A stretch of 60,658 nucleotides of DNA from Candidatus Neomarinimicrobiota bacterium (GCA_017656425.1 JACDNV010000002.1:247512-308169), one strand, 5' to 3'. Positions 9,192 through 17,613 are shown, counted from the stretch's first letter. Made by a program: numbers and translations. The notes: generated by a model not told the origin, from the sequence alone.

Positions 9192-10256
9192 ATGCTAACG
9201 ATAATTTCTGTATTGGTGGTTATAGGTGGGGTTGTATTGGCTCATGAATTGGGACATTTTGTGTTTGCAAAACTTACTGGTATGAGGGTAGAGATTTTTT
9301 CTATCGGTTTTCCGCCTAAATTGTTTGGTAAAAAGATAGGAGAAACTGAATATAGAATATCTGCAATACCGCTTGGTGGATATGTAAAGGTATCTGGTGT
9401 AGTAGATGAATCTATGGATACAGAAATAAAAGGTGAGCCATGGGAGTTTCAGTCGAAAAATATTGTGCAGAAATTACTTTTTATATCCGGAGGTGTGCTT
9501 TTTAATCTTTTATTCGCTGTTTTTATTTTCAGCATACTAACGGGGTTATCTGGGATATATGAGGCAGATAATTCTCCTGTAATTGGTGAGGTTATGGGAA
9601 AATTCCCTGCTGATTCGATTGGTCTTATTGCAGGTGATAGAATTTTAGCTGTAAATGGTATCCCAACCAACAGCTGGAATGAAATCACAGAGATTATACA
9701 TTCCTATCCAGATACAATAATTAGAATAAAATGGGAGAGGGACGGAGAAGTTTTTGAAAAGGAAGTTCACACCCTTAAAAATAGGATTTTAAAAGGTAGC
9801 AAATTTGTAGAAGTAGGTTTGGTGGGTATATCACCGATATTGCATTGTAAGAAAGCTACCTTTTTTAGTGCGATAGGGAGAGGATTCGAGAATACATTTT
9901 ACTGGTTGAAAGTAACTATTATTTCTGTTAAGCTTTTAATTACGGGACAGGAATCTATAAGAAATATTGGAGGACCAATTTTTATCGCACAACTTGCTGG
10001 TCAAACAGCAAGAACAGGTGGTCTGAGCGCTCTGGCTGGATTAATGGCAATAATAAATATTAATTTAGGACTTATAAATATTTTACCACTTCCTGCCCTT
10101 GATGGGGGTCATTTCTTAATTACATTGATTGAAGGTATAAAAGGTAAACCTTTAACTACAAGAACGAAATTAATAATCCAACAGATTGGAATAGCTATAA
10201 TTATACTTTTGACTATTCTTGTTTTCTACAATGATATATCCAGGTTATTTAGGTAG
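9192..10256 (+). CDS. rseP: Site-2 intramembrane metalloprotease RseP (M50)
   Basis: A 354-residue inner-membrane zinc protease that in other bacteria cuts anti-sigma factors and remnant signal peptides. HELGH with both zinc histidines (18 and 22) lies in the first membrane helix. The third ligand is the Asp in the LPALDGGH motif near residue 300. One PDZ domain is visible around 125-200 (GLIAGDRILAVNG), whereas E. coli RseP has two, so this is the one-PDZ form. Several membrane segments and a C-terminal helix complete it. It closes the lpx-dxr operon. Confidence 0.93.
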   Translation: MLTIISVLVVIGGVVLAHELGHFVFAKLTGMRVEIFSIGFPPKLFGKKIGETEYRISAIPLGGYVKVSGVVDESMDTEIKGEPWEFQSKNIVQKLLFISGGVLFNLLFAVFIFSILTGLSGIYEADNSPVIGEVMGKFPADSIGLIAGDRILAVNGIPTNSWNEITEIIHSYPDTIIRIKWERDGEVFEKEVHTLKNRILKGSKFVEVGLVGISPILHCKKATFFSAIGRGFENTFYWLKVTIISVKLLITGQESIRNIGGPIFIAQLAGQTARTGGLSALAGLMAIININLGLINILPLPALDGGHFLITLIEGIKGKPLTTRTKLIIQQIGIAIIILLTILVFYNDISRLFR

Positions 10257-10273
10257 CGTAAAGGAAGAAACAT

Positions 10274-11464
10274 ATGGCTAATGATATTAAAATATACAAA
10301 TCAAGGTGGATCGTACCAGTATCGAAACATCCCTTAAAAGATTCCTATATTATTGTTAGTGAAGATAAGATTCATAGTGTGGTTACAGAATTACAGGAAG
10401 AGTATAAAGACTATGAAGTTGTAGATCTCGGTAATTCAGTTGTTTTTCCAGCATTTGTTAATACTCACATACACCTCGAACACTCTTCGCCGGTATTTGT
10501 CCCCACAAATTTTAAAGAATATTTATTTAAATGCTATGAAGAGGAGCGAGAACCTGACGATATCAGAAAGAATACTATAAATGAAAATATTAAAGATGTT
10601 TTAGGATATGGTACTATAGCAGTGGCTGATTTTAGCTCAGATGGAATTTCAGTAAATCCTTTAATAGAAAGTGAATTGTTTGCCAGGGTCTTTATTGAAA
10701 TAAAAGGATTTAGAAGATTGCAGAAAGATTTTATTCTTAAAAGGTATAAAGATATAATAGATTTTTTGCCGGTAAGTAAAAAAGTTACATGTCATTTTAC
10801 CCCTTCTTCGCTTGCCCTTACAAATGAAGAACTCCTCAGGGCGATTTTTTACAGAGAGAAACATATTGCTATGCATTTTGGATTTGAAGAGTGTGAAAGG
10901 CAGTTGCTCTTGAATTGTAACGGGTTATTGAAACAATATTTGCTTAGTGTTGAAGATTATGACTTTGACTGGAAATGTCCGGGAAAGAGCCCTGTGAATT
11001 ATATGATGGAAAATATGCTATATACAAAGCACAACTTATTAGTCCACTGCTGTGATCTAACGGAAGAGGAGATTGAAAGACTAAAAGAGTTACCGGAAAA
11101 AATAAATATTAGTATTGCACCACGAGTTTATGATTCATTATCAATCAAACCTCCTGACATTCATAAATTGATTGAGAATGGATTTAACATATGTCTTGGT
11201 ACTGAAAGTAGAGTGGTTAACAATGATCTGGACTTAAGAAATGAAATGATTAGATGCGTCACGAAATTCAAGGTTAGTTATGATAATGCTTTAAAATTTG
11301 CTACATTGAATGGTGCTTATGCTATCGGATTTCACAGGGAAGTAGGTAGCTTAGAACCAGGTAAAGTGGCAAAATGTCTTGTCATAAAGAATATAGATGA
11401 GGAAATTGATGATCCATATAAACCTATATTTAATCCTGATTATAAAATAGAGTGGTTATTATAA
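10274..11464 (+). CDS. Amidohydrolase-superfamily deaminase-like enzyme
   Basis: A 396-residue member of the TRZ/ATZ/cytosine-deaminase-like metal-dependent hydrolases, probably cytosolic. The metal site HxH is seen in FVNTHIHLEHSS, later histidines in AMHFGFEE and LVHCC, and the C-terminal composite domain in LEPGKVAKCLVI. The usual GTDS motif carrying the catalytic Asp reads GTES here, and the usual HxAES reads HFGFEE, so the active site departs from the mainstream. Aminodeoxyfutalosine deaminase (menaquinone synthesis) is one plausible role in this lineage, but nothing in the neighbourhood proves it. ATG start with GGAAG upstream, 17 bases after rseP. Confidence 0.8.
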   Translation: MANDIKIYKSRWIVPVSKHPLKDSYIIVSEDKIHSVVTELQEEYKDYEVVDLGNSVVFPAFVNTHIHLEHSSPVFVPTNFKEYLFKCYEEEREPDDIRKNTINENIKDVLGYGTIAVADFSSDGISVNPLIESELFARVFIEIKGFRRLQKDFILKRYKDIIDFLPVSKKVTCHFTPSSLALTNEELLRAIFYREKHIAMHFGFEECERQLLLNCNGLLKQYLLSVEDYDFDWKCPGKSPVNYMMENMLYTKHNLLVHCCDLTEEEIERLKELPEKINISIAPRVYDSLSIKPPDIHKLIENGFNICLGTESRVVNNDLDLRNEMIRCVTKFKVSYDNALKFATLNGAYAIGFHREVGSLEPGKVAKCLVIKNIDEEIDDPYKPIFNPDYKIEWLL

Positions 11465-11553
11465 TATTTTTTATTTTGCTATTGAAAAATTCAAAAAGAT
11501 TCATTAATAAAAAATTAGATGTTTTATTATCGCAATTATAAAAGTATCAATTA

Positions 11554-11574
11554 TATAAAAATCGGGGTTTTATA
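11554..11574 (+). promoter_or_regulatory. Inverted repeat just upstream of the eRF1-like gene
   Basis: TATAAAA (11554-11560) and TTTTATA (11568-11574) form a perfect 7-bp dyad around the loop ATCGGGG. It ends six bases before the GGAGG ribosome binding site of the next gene. It could be an operator or a weak hairpin in the leader. Confidence 0.35.
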
Positions 11575-11590
11575 AAACTGGAGGAAAAAG

Positions 11591-12727
11591 ATGGGTGAAT
11601 TTAGCCTGTTACGAGATTTTTTGAAAATCAAGACAAAGAGATTCCCTGTTACTACGGCCTACCTTACCAAGAATATTGTAGGGCGAGGGAAGATGAGTTA
11701 TATGACGGAATTGAAGAAATTAATTCGGTACAAGCAAAATAAGTCCTATTATAGAGAGTTAAGTGAGGAGGAAAGGAATTTTGTTTCTCAAGATTTTGAA
11801 AGAATTTTAAAATTTGCAAATGAGGATTTTCCTATTAATGGCAAACTTACAAGTGTTTGTTTTTCTTCAGTAGGAGAAAACTTGTGGGAAGTGGTAAATT
11901 TTGATGTTCCATTTATGACAGAAGTAGAAGTTCAGCCTTTTGTATATATTAAGCCTTTAGCAAAATTGTACAGTCATTACAGGAATTATGGATTAGTATT
12001 GGTGGATAAAGCTAAAGCAAAAATATTTGAAAGAAGACTTGGTAGCAATATTGAGCATTTCCAGGTAAGAAGTAATCAGGTAGAGTCTATTAAATATGGT
12101 GGTTATAAGGGTAGGGATGAAAGAAGCGTTGAGAGGAATATTCACAACATAATATTAGGTCATTACAAAGAGGTTTCCAAAAAGGTTTCTGAATTAGATA
12201 GCAAGTTGAATTTCAATTGGATTATACTTGGAGGACACAGAGATGTATTAAATGAGTTTAAAAAATATCTAAAAGATGACATCTTATGTAAAGTACTTGG
12301 TGAAATGATAATAGGCCCTGAAGTGCCTACTGACGATGCTTTCAAGAAAGTTGAATCGATGGAGGATATTATAAAGGCTGAATATGAGAAAAGATTGATT
12401 CAAAAGGTGAGGGAACTATCAACAGAAAATTATGCTGTAGAGGGTATACAAGCTGTTATTATTTCTAGCAGGAAAAGAGCAGTAAAAACACTTTTATTCG
12501 CAGAAGATTTTATTCAAAAGGGTCATTATTGTAAAGATTGTGGTTTAATTGATACCGGGGATGCTACTAAATGTCCCGATTGTGGTAATAACCTAATGAT
12601 AACAAACGATGTAACAGAAAATTTGATACATTCCGTTCTGGAAAATGGTGGTAATATAGAAGTCATTGAGAAAGAAAAAGATAAAATCCCTGGAATAGCA
12701 GCAATTTTATATTTTCCAATTGTATAA
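11591..12727 (+). CDS. Bacterial eRF1/aRF1-like protein (baeRF type) with GGY loop and zinc ribbon
   Basis: This 378-residue protein has the layout of archaeal/eukaryotic release factor 1. An N-terminal mixed domain (about 1-120) is followed by a middle domain (about 130-265) and an L7Ae-like third domain (about 270-378). At the start of the middle-domain helix, where eRF1 carries the peptidyl-tRNA hydrolysing GGQ, the sequence reads KYGGYKGRDERS, i.e. GGY at 170-172. Charged residues and the RN helix follow in the eRF1 order. The third domain contains a zinc ribbon with CKDC (314, 317) and CPDC (328, 331). Bacterial relatives (baeRF families) are proposed to act in ribosome rescue or stress. 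It stands alone, with its own leader and an ideal GGAGG seven bases before the ATG. Confidence 0.75.
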   Translation: MGEFSLLRDFLKIKTKRFPVTTAYLTKNIVGRGKMSYMTELKKLIRYKQNKSYYRELSEEERNFVSQDFERILKFANEDFPINGKLTSVCFSSVGENLWEVVNFDVPFMTEVEVQPFVYIKPLAKLYSHYRNYGLVLVDKAKAKIFERRLGSNIEHFQVRSNQVESIKYGGYKGRDERSVERNIHNIILGHYKEVSKKVSELDSKLNFNWIILGGHRDVLNEFKKYLKDDILCKVLGEMIIGPEVPTDDAFKKVESMEDIIKAEYEKRLIQKVRELSTENYAVEGIQAVIISSRKRAVKTLLFAEDFIQKGHYCKDCGLIDTGDATKCPDCGNNLMITNDVTENLIHSVLENGGNIEVIEKEKDKIPGIAAILYFPIV

Positions 12728-12793
12728 AAAGATTTGGTTTTTAATATTTGTTTAAATTACCAGAAAATAGAGATAAATGTTTTGATTTTTAAC

Positions 12794-12822
12794 TTGACTA
12801 ACAGGCATTAGTTAAATATATT
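12794..12822 (+). promoter_or_regulatory. Strong sigma70-type promoter of the motor operon
   Basis: TTGACT at 12794-12799 and TATATT at 12817-12822 are spaced by exactly 17 bases. The spacer contains a small dyad ACTAA-CAGGCA-TTAGT that overlaps the -35 edge and could be an operator. Transcription would begin near 12829, giving a leader of about 60 bases to the ATG at 12889. It lies in the 161-bp gap before the lipoprotein-motA-motB-fliF-fliG block. Confidence 0.6.
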
Positions 12823-12888
12823 TACAGAAGCAAGGTTAGTTTTGAATTATGTTAATAAACTTAAAAAATTTTCCGAAGGGTGGGAATA

Positions 12889-13809
12889 ATGAAACAAAAA
12901 TTTATAATCATTCTATCCGCTTTTATATTTATAGTTTCCTATAGTTGCGGGATTTTTAAAGAGGTAAAAAGAGAAGAACCTGTTAAAGAGTTGCCAATAG
13001 AAGAAAAGGAAATTCAAGAGCCTACTGAAGAGACTACTCGCGTTGGGTTAAAAATTCCAGAGCAAGTTTCAGATAAAGAAAAAGAAGAAGTAATTAAGGA
13101 ACTGTCTTTTGAAGTTAAAAAACTAACCGCAAAGGTCTCATCACTTGCTAACGATTTAAACGAATTAAAAGCAAGAGCTCAAATATGGCAGAATCCATTT
13201 TCTTTTTATGACAAAGAAATAATACTAACCAATGGGACATCTATTTTCGGGAAGATAATATACCAAGATGATGAGATTATCAAAGTGGAGACACTTATTG
13301 GTTATCTGGTTGTAAAAAGAGATGAAATTGTAAGGATTGTGTCGAATACAGTAGCTCAGGCAACAGAATATGTAATTCCTGAAGAGGTAGAAAAACGAAT
13401 GGAGTCTCAGGCCCCAACCACCCAGACGCAAACAGTCTTAATTCCTAAAACTCAAACTAAGGTTTCTGCTATAGGCACTGGACAGGCAAATTGTGTACTG
13501 ATGGGATCAGTTAAAGAAAGAAAAACATCAACGGGTAACCTGGTTCTTTATGGAGAGGTTAAAAATATTGGGACAAGAAGAGCAGATTTTGTCAAGATTA
13601 ATTTTGTTTTTCGTAGGGATTGGAGCGGAACAAAGGATATAAAAACGGTTTTTGTAGAAGGTTCTAGTTATACATTTAAAAAAACAGGGATTACTACCAG
13701 TAATTCACTTCAGCCCGGGGAAACTGGGAAGTTTGAGCTAATATTACCTAAAAATTTCGGGACATTTGTTAGCTATAGTTATAATATTGAATGGGAGTAT
13801 TTTGATTAA
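12889..13809 (+). CDS. Lipoprotein with coiled coil and FxLYD-like domain, first gene of the motor operon
   Basis: A 306-residue exported protein. The N-terminal hydrophobic segment ends in a lipobox-like VSYSC, so the mature form should be a lipid-anchored envelope protein. A Glu/Lys-rich linker and a short coiled coil follow (about 60-95). Next comes a small beta module with LTNGTSIFGKI and VKRDEIVRI, a type common in FCB envelope proteins. The C-terminal beta domain (about 195-306, LVLYGEVKNIG and SLQPGET) resembles FxLYD. The ATG at 12889 is preferred over the in-frame GTG at 12880 because AAGGG lies 8 bases before it. The stop overlaps the start of the next gene (TAATG). A role in the motor complex is inferred only from the operon. 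Confidence 0.75.
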   Translation: MKQKFIIILSAFIFIVSYSCGIFKEVKREEPVKELPIEEKEIQEPTEETTRVGLKIPEQVSDKEKEEVIKELSFEVKKLTAKVSSLANDLNELKARAQIWQNPFSFYDKEIILTNGTSIFGKIIYQDDEIIKVETLIGYLVVKRDEIVRIVSNTVAQATEYVIPEEVEKRMESQAPTTQTQTVLIPKTQTKVSAIGTGQANCVLMGSVKERKTSTGNLVLYGEVKNIGTRRADFVKINFVFRRDWSGTKDIKTVFVEGSSYTFKKTGITTSNSLQPGETGKFELILPKNFGTFVSYSYNIEWEYFD

Positions 13810-14570
13810 TGAATAGAATATATTTATTAATTGTAATGATAATATTTGTTTGTTTAAGTAATCTACAAGCTCAGGATGTAAATAAAGAGCTTGAAGAGAA
13901 AAGAAAAGAGCTTGAAAAAAAGGCTGTAGAAATTCTTGATTTACGCTCTGCTCTTATAATCCAGCAAGCAGAGCTTAATCAGTTAAGGAAAGAACTTGAA
14001 AAGTTGAGAATTCAAAATGAGATTTTAAATGACTCGCTAAGGAGGAAGGAATCAAAGATTAAAAATCTCGAAGAGCTTCTAAAAACAGTAAAAGAAGATA
14101 AAGAGCTGTCCACGGCGATAATTAGGAATATAAGATCATCTGCAGATACTCTTTCAGAAGAAAAAAGTATAGTCGATTCTGTTTTGACCGATGAGGAGTA
14201 TATTTCAATATATAATAATGCTCTATCGATGTACTTTAATAAAGAGTATAGAGCCAGTATGGATAAATTTGAATATCTTGTGGTTGCTAACAGTAAGCAT
14301 CCGTTAGCCGATAATGCTCAATACTGGTTGGGAGAATGCTATTATTCAATGGAAAGGTACCAAGATGCTATTGAAGCATTTCAGAGGGTATTAGATCTTG
14401 GTGATGGTAATAAGTCTGATGCAGCTATTTTTAAGATCGGATTGAGCTATCTAAAACTTGGGAATAAGATAAAAGCACATGAGATATTTGTAGATCTTGA
14501 AAAGAGATATCCTGACAGTGAACTGGTTGAAAAAGCAAAAGAGTATATGAAATTAGATACAAGTTTTTAA
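13809..14570 (+). CDS. CpoB/YbgF-like periplasmic coiled-coil TPR protein
   Basis: 253 residues: a signal peptide (cleavage near LQAQ22), a long coiled coil (about 24-98) and a C-terminal TPR block (about 130-250, with YWLGECYYSMERYQDA and IGLSYLKLGN). This architecture matches the Tol-Pal-associated YbgF/CpoB family, which coordinates peptidoglycan synthesis and outer-membrane constriction. Here there are no tol-pal genes. The neighbours are the lipoprotein upstream (overlap TAATG) and, after a 213-bp gap, the barrel-TPR protein and motAB. It may therefore serve the motor as a periplasmic scaffold, which is an inference. Confidence 0.75.
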   Translation: MNRIYLLIVMIIFVCLSNLQAQDVNKELEEKRKELEKKAVEILDLRSALIIQQAELNQLRKELEKLRIQNEILNDSLRRKESKIKNLEELLKTVKEDKELSTAIIRNIRSSADTLSEEKSIVDSVLTDEEYISIYNNALSMYFNKEYRASMDKFEYLVVANSKHPLADNAQYWLGECYYSMERYQDAIEAFQRVLDLGDGNKSDAAIFKIGLSYLKLGNKIKAHEIFVDLEKRYPDSELVEKAKEYMKLDTSF

Positions 14571-14642
14571 TGATACTGTTTACCGGCATTAAATATTGTT
14601 ATGAAAATCTTGAGGAATATATAATTCCATATAATAAATGCA

Positions 14643-14671
14643 TTGTTTTAACAAATTGGTGCTATTATATA
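14643..14671 (+). promoter_or_regulatory. Possible internal promoter before the barrel-TPR and motA genes
   Basis: TTGTTT (14643-14648) and TATATA (14666-14671) are spaced by 17 bases inside the 213-bp gap 14571-14783. The -35 is weak. It could give separate expression of the genes from 14784 onward. Confidence 0.3.
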
Positions 14672-14700
14672 TTTCAAAGTCTCACTTTTTATCACAATTT

Positions 14701-14712
14701 AACTTATAAGTT
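14701..14712. promoter_or_regulatory. Perfect 12-bp palindrome AACTTATAAGTT
   Basis: A perfect self-complementary 12-mer lies about 72 bases before the ATG at 14784 and about 30 bases after the possible -10. It is flanked by CACTTTT on the left and AAAAGTG on the right. Its position suggests a repressor site, but AT-rich palindromes can also arise by chance. Confidence 0.3.
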
Positions 14713-14783
14713 TAACAAAAGTGAAAATTTTACAATTGGAAAAGTGAAAAAAGAATAGTTAATTATGTACTGAGGGAACAGGA

Positions 14784-16130
14784 ATGATATTGAGGAAAAC
14801 AATATACCCTATTGTAATACTCATTTTGGAAATGGTCTGTCTGGCGTTTACTAGAGGCATAACCAGAGTTTCATTTACAAGACCTAGTTATATGATGAAA
14901 ATTCCAATCAGTAGTAAAGAAATAAGCCCGTATGTATTTAGAACGGGATTATCAACAGAGATGTTTGATTTTTCCGACATAGTTGTAAATACAGAAGCTG
15001 TATATTTTGAGACAGATTTGACAGCATCTTTTAAATTAGGAGTGACTACCATTCAGGGTGTTGCTGGTGATTCGCCAGTAGAGATTGGTTTGCATTTTCA
15101 GAAAAAGTTTTTTGAATATAGCGATGTAAGTTTTTCTGCTGGATTATATGATTTTGTATTTCAGCAAGGTAGCAGTAAGATGTCCCTTGATACCAGAAGT
15201 TTATCTCTTTTCGGTGTTTTAGGAAATGAGAAAGAATTTGAAAATTATAAGCTAAATACTTATATAGGTATAGGCACAGGTGGATTTTCAAAAGAGAATG
15301 TGAGGAGTGATTCAGCCCGTGGTAATCAACTTGGTTTTTTTGCAGGAATAATGTTGAATACATCTGCAATGCAGGAAAAGGGTGGTATTGATTTCATTGC
15401 AGAGTATGATGGGACAGGTGTAAATATGGGAATTAGAGTACCAATTGGTTCAAATTATAAAATTAATTTTGGTGTAATACATATGGAGAATCTTCCGAAA
15501 TTTGGGAAGTCCTACCGATGGGATTCTCCAGCTTTTGTTGTGAGTCTTGATTTTGTAGTTCCCAGAATTAAGGAAATAAAAACCGAAAAACCTGGAATGC
15601 AGGTTCCTCAGAGGCAATCTACTATTAAGGAATTAAATGCTCAGGAGTATTATGAACAAAAGATAGATTCGATATTAAAAGCATGCGATATCATTATAGC
15701 CGGTTTGCGAGATTCAATAGAATTTTATGAAAGTCAAATTAAATATTTGTCTAATGAAATTACATACTTGAGGCAGAAAATTGGTGTATTAGAGGATTCT
15801 GTTAGAAGTGTTAAACTGGCAAAATATGCAATGGAGAGAAATACCAATATGGCATTGAGGCATCTATCTAAATCACTGAGGTACTTTTATGAGGGGGATT
15901 ATATAGGAGCGTTGAAGGAGGTTGAAAAAGCGATTGAATTAAATCCAAATCTTGCTCTTGCTTATGCAAGAAGGGGATCGATTTATTACAAGTTAGGCGA
16001 TATAGAAAGGGCAACTTTAAACTGGAATCTTGCCCTAAGGCTTGACCCGGATTATGAAGATGTGAGGAATATTTTAAAGGCAATGAGCGAGTATAGATTA
16101 AAAAGTGTGAAAGGATTGGGGAAGGAATAG
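14784..16130 (+). CDS. Exported beta-rich (probable outer-membrane) protein with coiled coil and TPR tail
   Basis: 448 residues in three parts. After a signal peptide (about 1-25) comes a beta-strand-rich, Gly/aromatic-rich region (about 30-265) that looks like a small outer-membrane barrel. A coiled coil follows (about 280-350), then TPR repeats (about 355-435, with YFYEGDYIGALKEVEKAIE and ARRGSIYYKLGD). I know no named family with this order. It precedes motA by seven bases and would be suited to connect the outer membrane to periplasmic parts of the motor. GAGGG lies before the ATG. Confidence 0.7.
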   Translation: MILRKTIYPIVILILEMVCLAFTRGITRVSFTRPSYMMKIPISSKEISPYVFRTGLSTEMFDFSDIVVNTEAVYFETDLTASFKLGVTTIQGVAGDSPVEIGLHFQKKFFEYSDVSFSAGLYDFVFQQGSSKMSLDTRSLSLFGVLGNEKEFENYKLNTYIGIGTGGFSKENVRSDSARGNQLGFFAGIMLNTSAMQEKGGIDFIAEYDGTGVNMGIRVPIGSNYKINFGVIHMENLPKFGKSYRWDSPAFVVSLDFVVPRIKEIKTEKPGMQVPQRQSTIKELNAQEYYEQKIDSILKACDIIIAGLRDSIEFYESQIKYLSNEITYLRQKIGVLEDSVRSVKLAKYAMERNTNMALRHLSKSLRYFYEGDYIGALKEVEKAIELNPNLALAYARRGSIYYKLGDIERATLNWNLALRLDPDYEDVRNILKAMSEYRLKSVKGLGKE

Positions 16131-16137
16131 GTAAAAG

Positions 16138-16932
16138 ATGGACATTGCAAGTTTATTAGGGATAATAGCAGGTACTGGATTAATTTTAATGGGGATATAT
16201 CAATTAACCCCTGATTTTATAATTTTCGTGAGTTTACCCAGCTTTTTAATTGTAGTAGGCGGATCTCTTGCTGCAACGATGATAAGTTTCTCAATGGGAG
16301 AAGTGTTGGGGATTATTAAGTCTGCAATTGCTGTTTTCCGTAGGGAAAAAATAAAGATGGCGGCAATAGTAGATACCATTGTAGAACTTGCACCTATAGC
16401 TAGAAGAAGCATGCAGGATTTGGAGAAGGAGATTCCCCGTATTTCAGAACCATTTTTAAGAGACGGAATTCAGATGATTGTTGATGGGTATAACAGAAAT
16501 GAAATCAGAACAATACTCGAAACGAGAATCATAAATAGGGCACAGAGAGAGAAGGCTGAAGCTAATGTTTTGAAAACAATGGGTAAATTTTCACCTGCTT
16601 TCGGTATGATCGGGACACTAATTGGACTCGTAGTTATGTTATATGGTATGAGTGAATTTTCTGCGGCCGGTGAGGACCCAATGAAAACTCTTGGTGCAGG
16701 TATGGGTGCTGCATTGATAACCACATTTTACGGAGTGATATTAGCTAATTTAATTTTTAATCCAATGGCTGTAAAATTCGAATCGAGAATTGAGAAAAGA
16801 AATATGCTTCAGAGGATGCTTATAGAGGGTATATTGCTTTTACATGAAAGAAAACACCCTCTTATTATCAGGGAAAGATTAAATTCTTATCTTAGACCGA
16901 GGGAATGGAAAAGAGAAGAGGAAGCAAGATAA
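16138..16932 (+). CDS. motA: MotA-family stator protein
   Basis: A 264-residue inner-membrane ion-channel subunit of the MotA/PomA family, about the normal length. Four membrane segments are visible (about 3-22, 27-52, 151-172, 186-208). The large cytoplasmic loop keeps charged residues after the second helix (ARRSMQDLE, Arg89-Arg90 and Glu96), which in MotA touch FliG. Pro153 in SPAFGMIGTLIGLV corresponds to the conserved MotA proline beside the MotB aspartate, and GMGAALITTFYG with NPMA completes the signature. It is clearly closer to MotA than to ExbB/TolQ. It is seven bases after the barrel-TPR gene and three before motB. Confidence 0.93.
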   Translation: MDIASLLGIIAGTGLILMGIYQLTPDFIIFVSLPSFLIVVGGSLAATMISFSMGEVLGIIKSAIAVFRREKIKMAAIVDTIVELAPIARRSMQDLEKEIPRISEPFLRDGIQMIVDGYNRNEIRTILETRIINRAQREKAEANVLKTMGKFSPAFGMIGTLIGLVVMLYGMSEFSAAGEDPMKTLGAGMGAALITTFYGVILANLIFNPMAVKFESRIEKRNMLQRMLIEGILLLHERKHPLIIRERLNSYLRPREWKREEEAR

Positions 16933-16935
16933 AAA

Positions 16936-17613
16936 ATGTATGAAGGTAATGATATAGAGAAATTTGCGGTTGAAAAACCAGCTGAGGAGGAGCAGCCGTG
17001 GTTATTGACCTACGGTGATATGATGACTCTTCTTCTGACGTTTTTTGTTCTATTGTTTTCAATGTCTACAATTGATCCTGTTAAGCTTGAGATGTTCAGT
17101 AATTCCGTTGGTAAGGCACTTGGAATAAAAAAGGCAAAGACATATTCTTTAAGTGAGATTTATCGAGAAGTTGTTCGAGTTGTTGAAGAAGAAAATTTAA
17201 AGAAAGTAATTGAAGTGCAGACGAGTGCACGTGGAGTAGCAATAAAAATACCGAGTGAGATAAGCTTTGAATCGGGTTCAGCAGAGCTTGATCCAAGAAT
17301 TTATCCAATTTTAAATAAAATTGAGCCCATGATGAGACGGTCTGTATTCCCTATTGCTATTGAGGGGCATACAGATAATGTTCCAATTTCGTCGGGAAAT
17401 TATCCATCAAACTGGGAGCTTTCATCAGCTCGAGCTTGTAGAGTTGTAAGATATTATATTAATAGGGGATTGGATCCTTCGCGTTTCCGTGCAATTGGAT
17501 ATGCATCTACACGTCCACGTGCCCCAGGGAGAACGGTTGAAGAAGCGAATGATACTCCCCAAAAAAGGGCTCAAAATAGAAGAGTTGAGATTGTATTTTT
17601 AACAGTTGAATGA
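16936..17613 (+). CDS. motB: MotB-family stator protein with OmpA-like peptidoglycan-binding domain
   Basis: 225 residues with one N-terminal membrane helix (about 22-44). The ion-carrying aspartate is Asp28 in PWLLTYGDMMTLLLTFF, equivalent to E. coli MotB Asp32. A periplasmic plug/linker follows, then an OmpA-C domain (about 110-225) with EGHTDNVP, SNWELSSARA and NRRVEIVF, which anchors stators to peptidoglycan. All hallmarks of a working MotB are present. Together with motA it forms the stator, and the fliF- and fliG-like rotor genes follow directly. It ends before the AAAGGAG of the fliF-like gene. Confidence 0.94.
   Translation: MYEGNDIEKFAVEKPAEEEQPWLLTYGDMMTLLLTFFVLLFSMSTIDPVKLEMFSNSVGKALGIKKAKTYSLSEIYREVVRVVEEENLKKVIEVQTSARGVAIKIPSEISFESGSAELDPRIYPILNKIEPMMRRSVFPIAIEGHTDNVPISSGNYPSNWELSSARACRVVRYYINRGLDPSRFRAIGYASTRPRAPGRTVEEANDTPQKRAQNRRVEIVFLTVE

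Noticed and set aside
13809-14570. Part of a Tol-Pal operon
   Set aside because: Despite the CpoB/YbgF-like architecture, no tolA, tolB or pal gene is in the window.
14570-14758. A 62-residue open frame starting in the stop codon of the CpoB-like gene
   Set aside because: It covers the possible promoter and palindrome, has an unlikely composition (Tyr/Asn/Cys-rich, no domain) and no ribosome binding site; better read as a regulatory gap.
16138-17613. ExbB/ExbD or TolQ/TolR energiser pair
   Set aside because: The four-helix layout with a large cytoplasmic loop, the PAFGMIGT motif and the OmpA-type MotB C-domain identify MotA/MotB.
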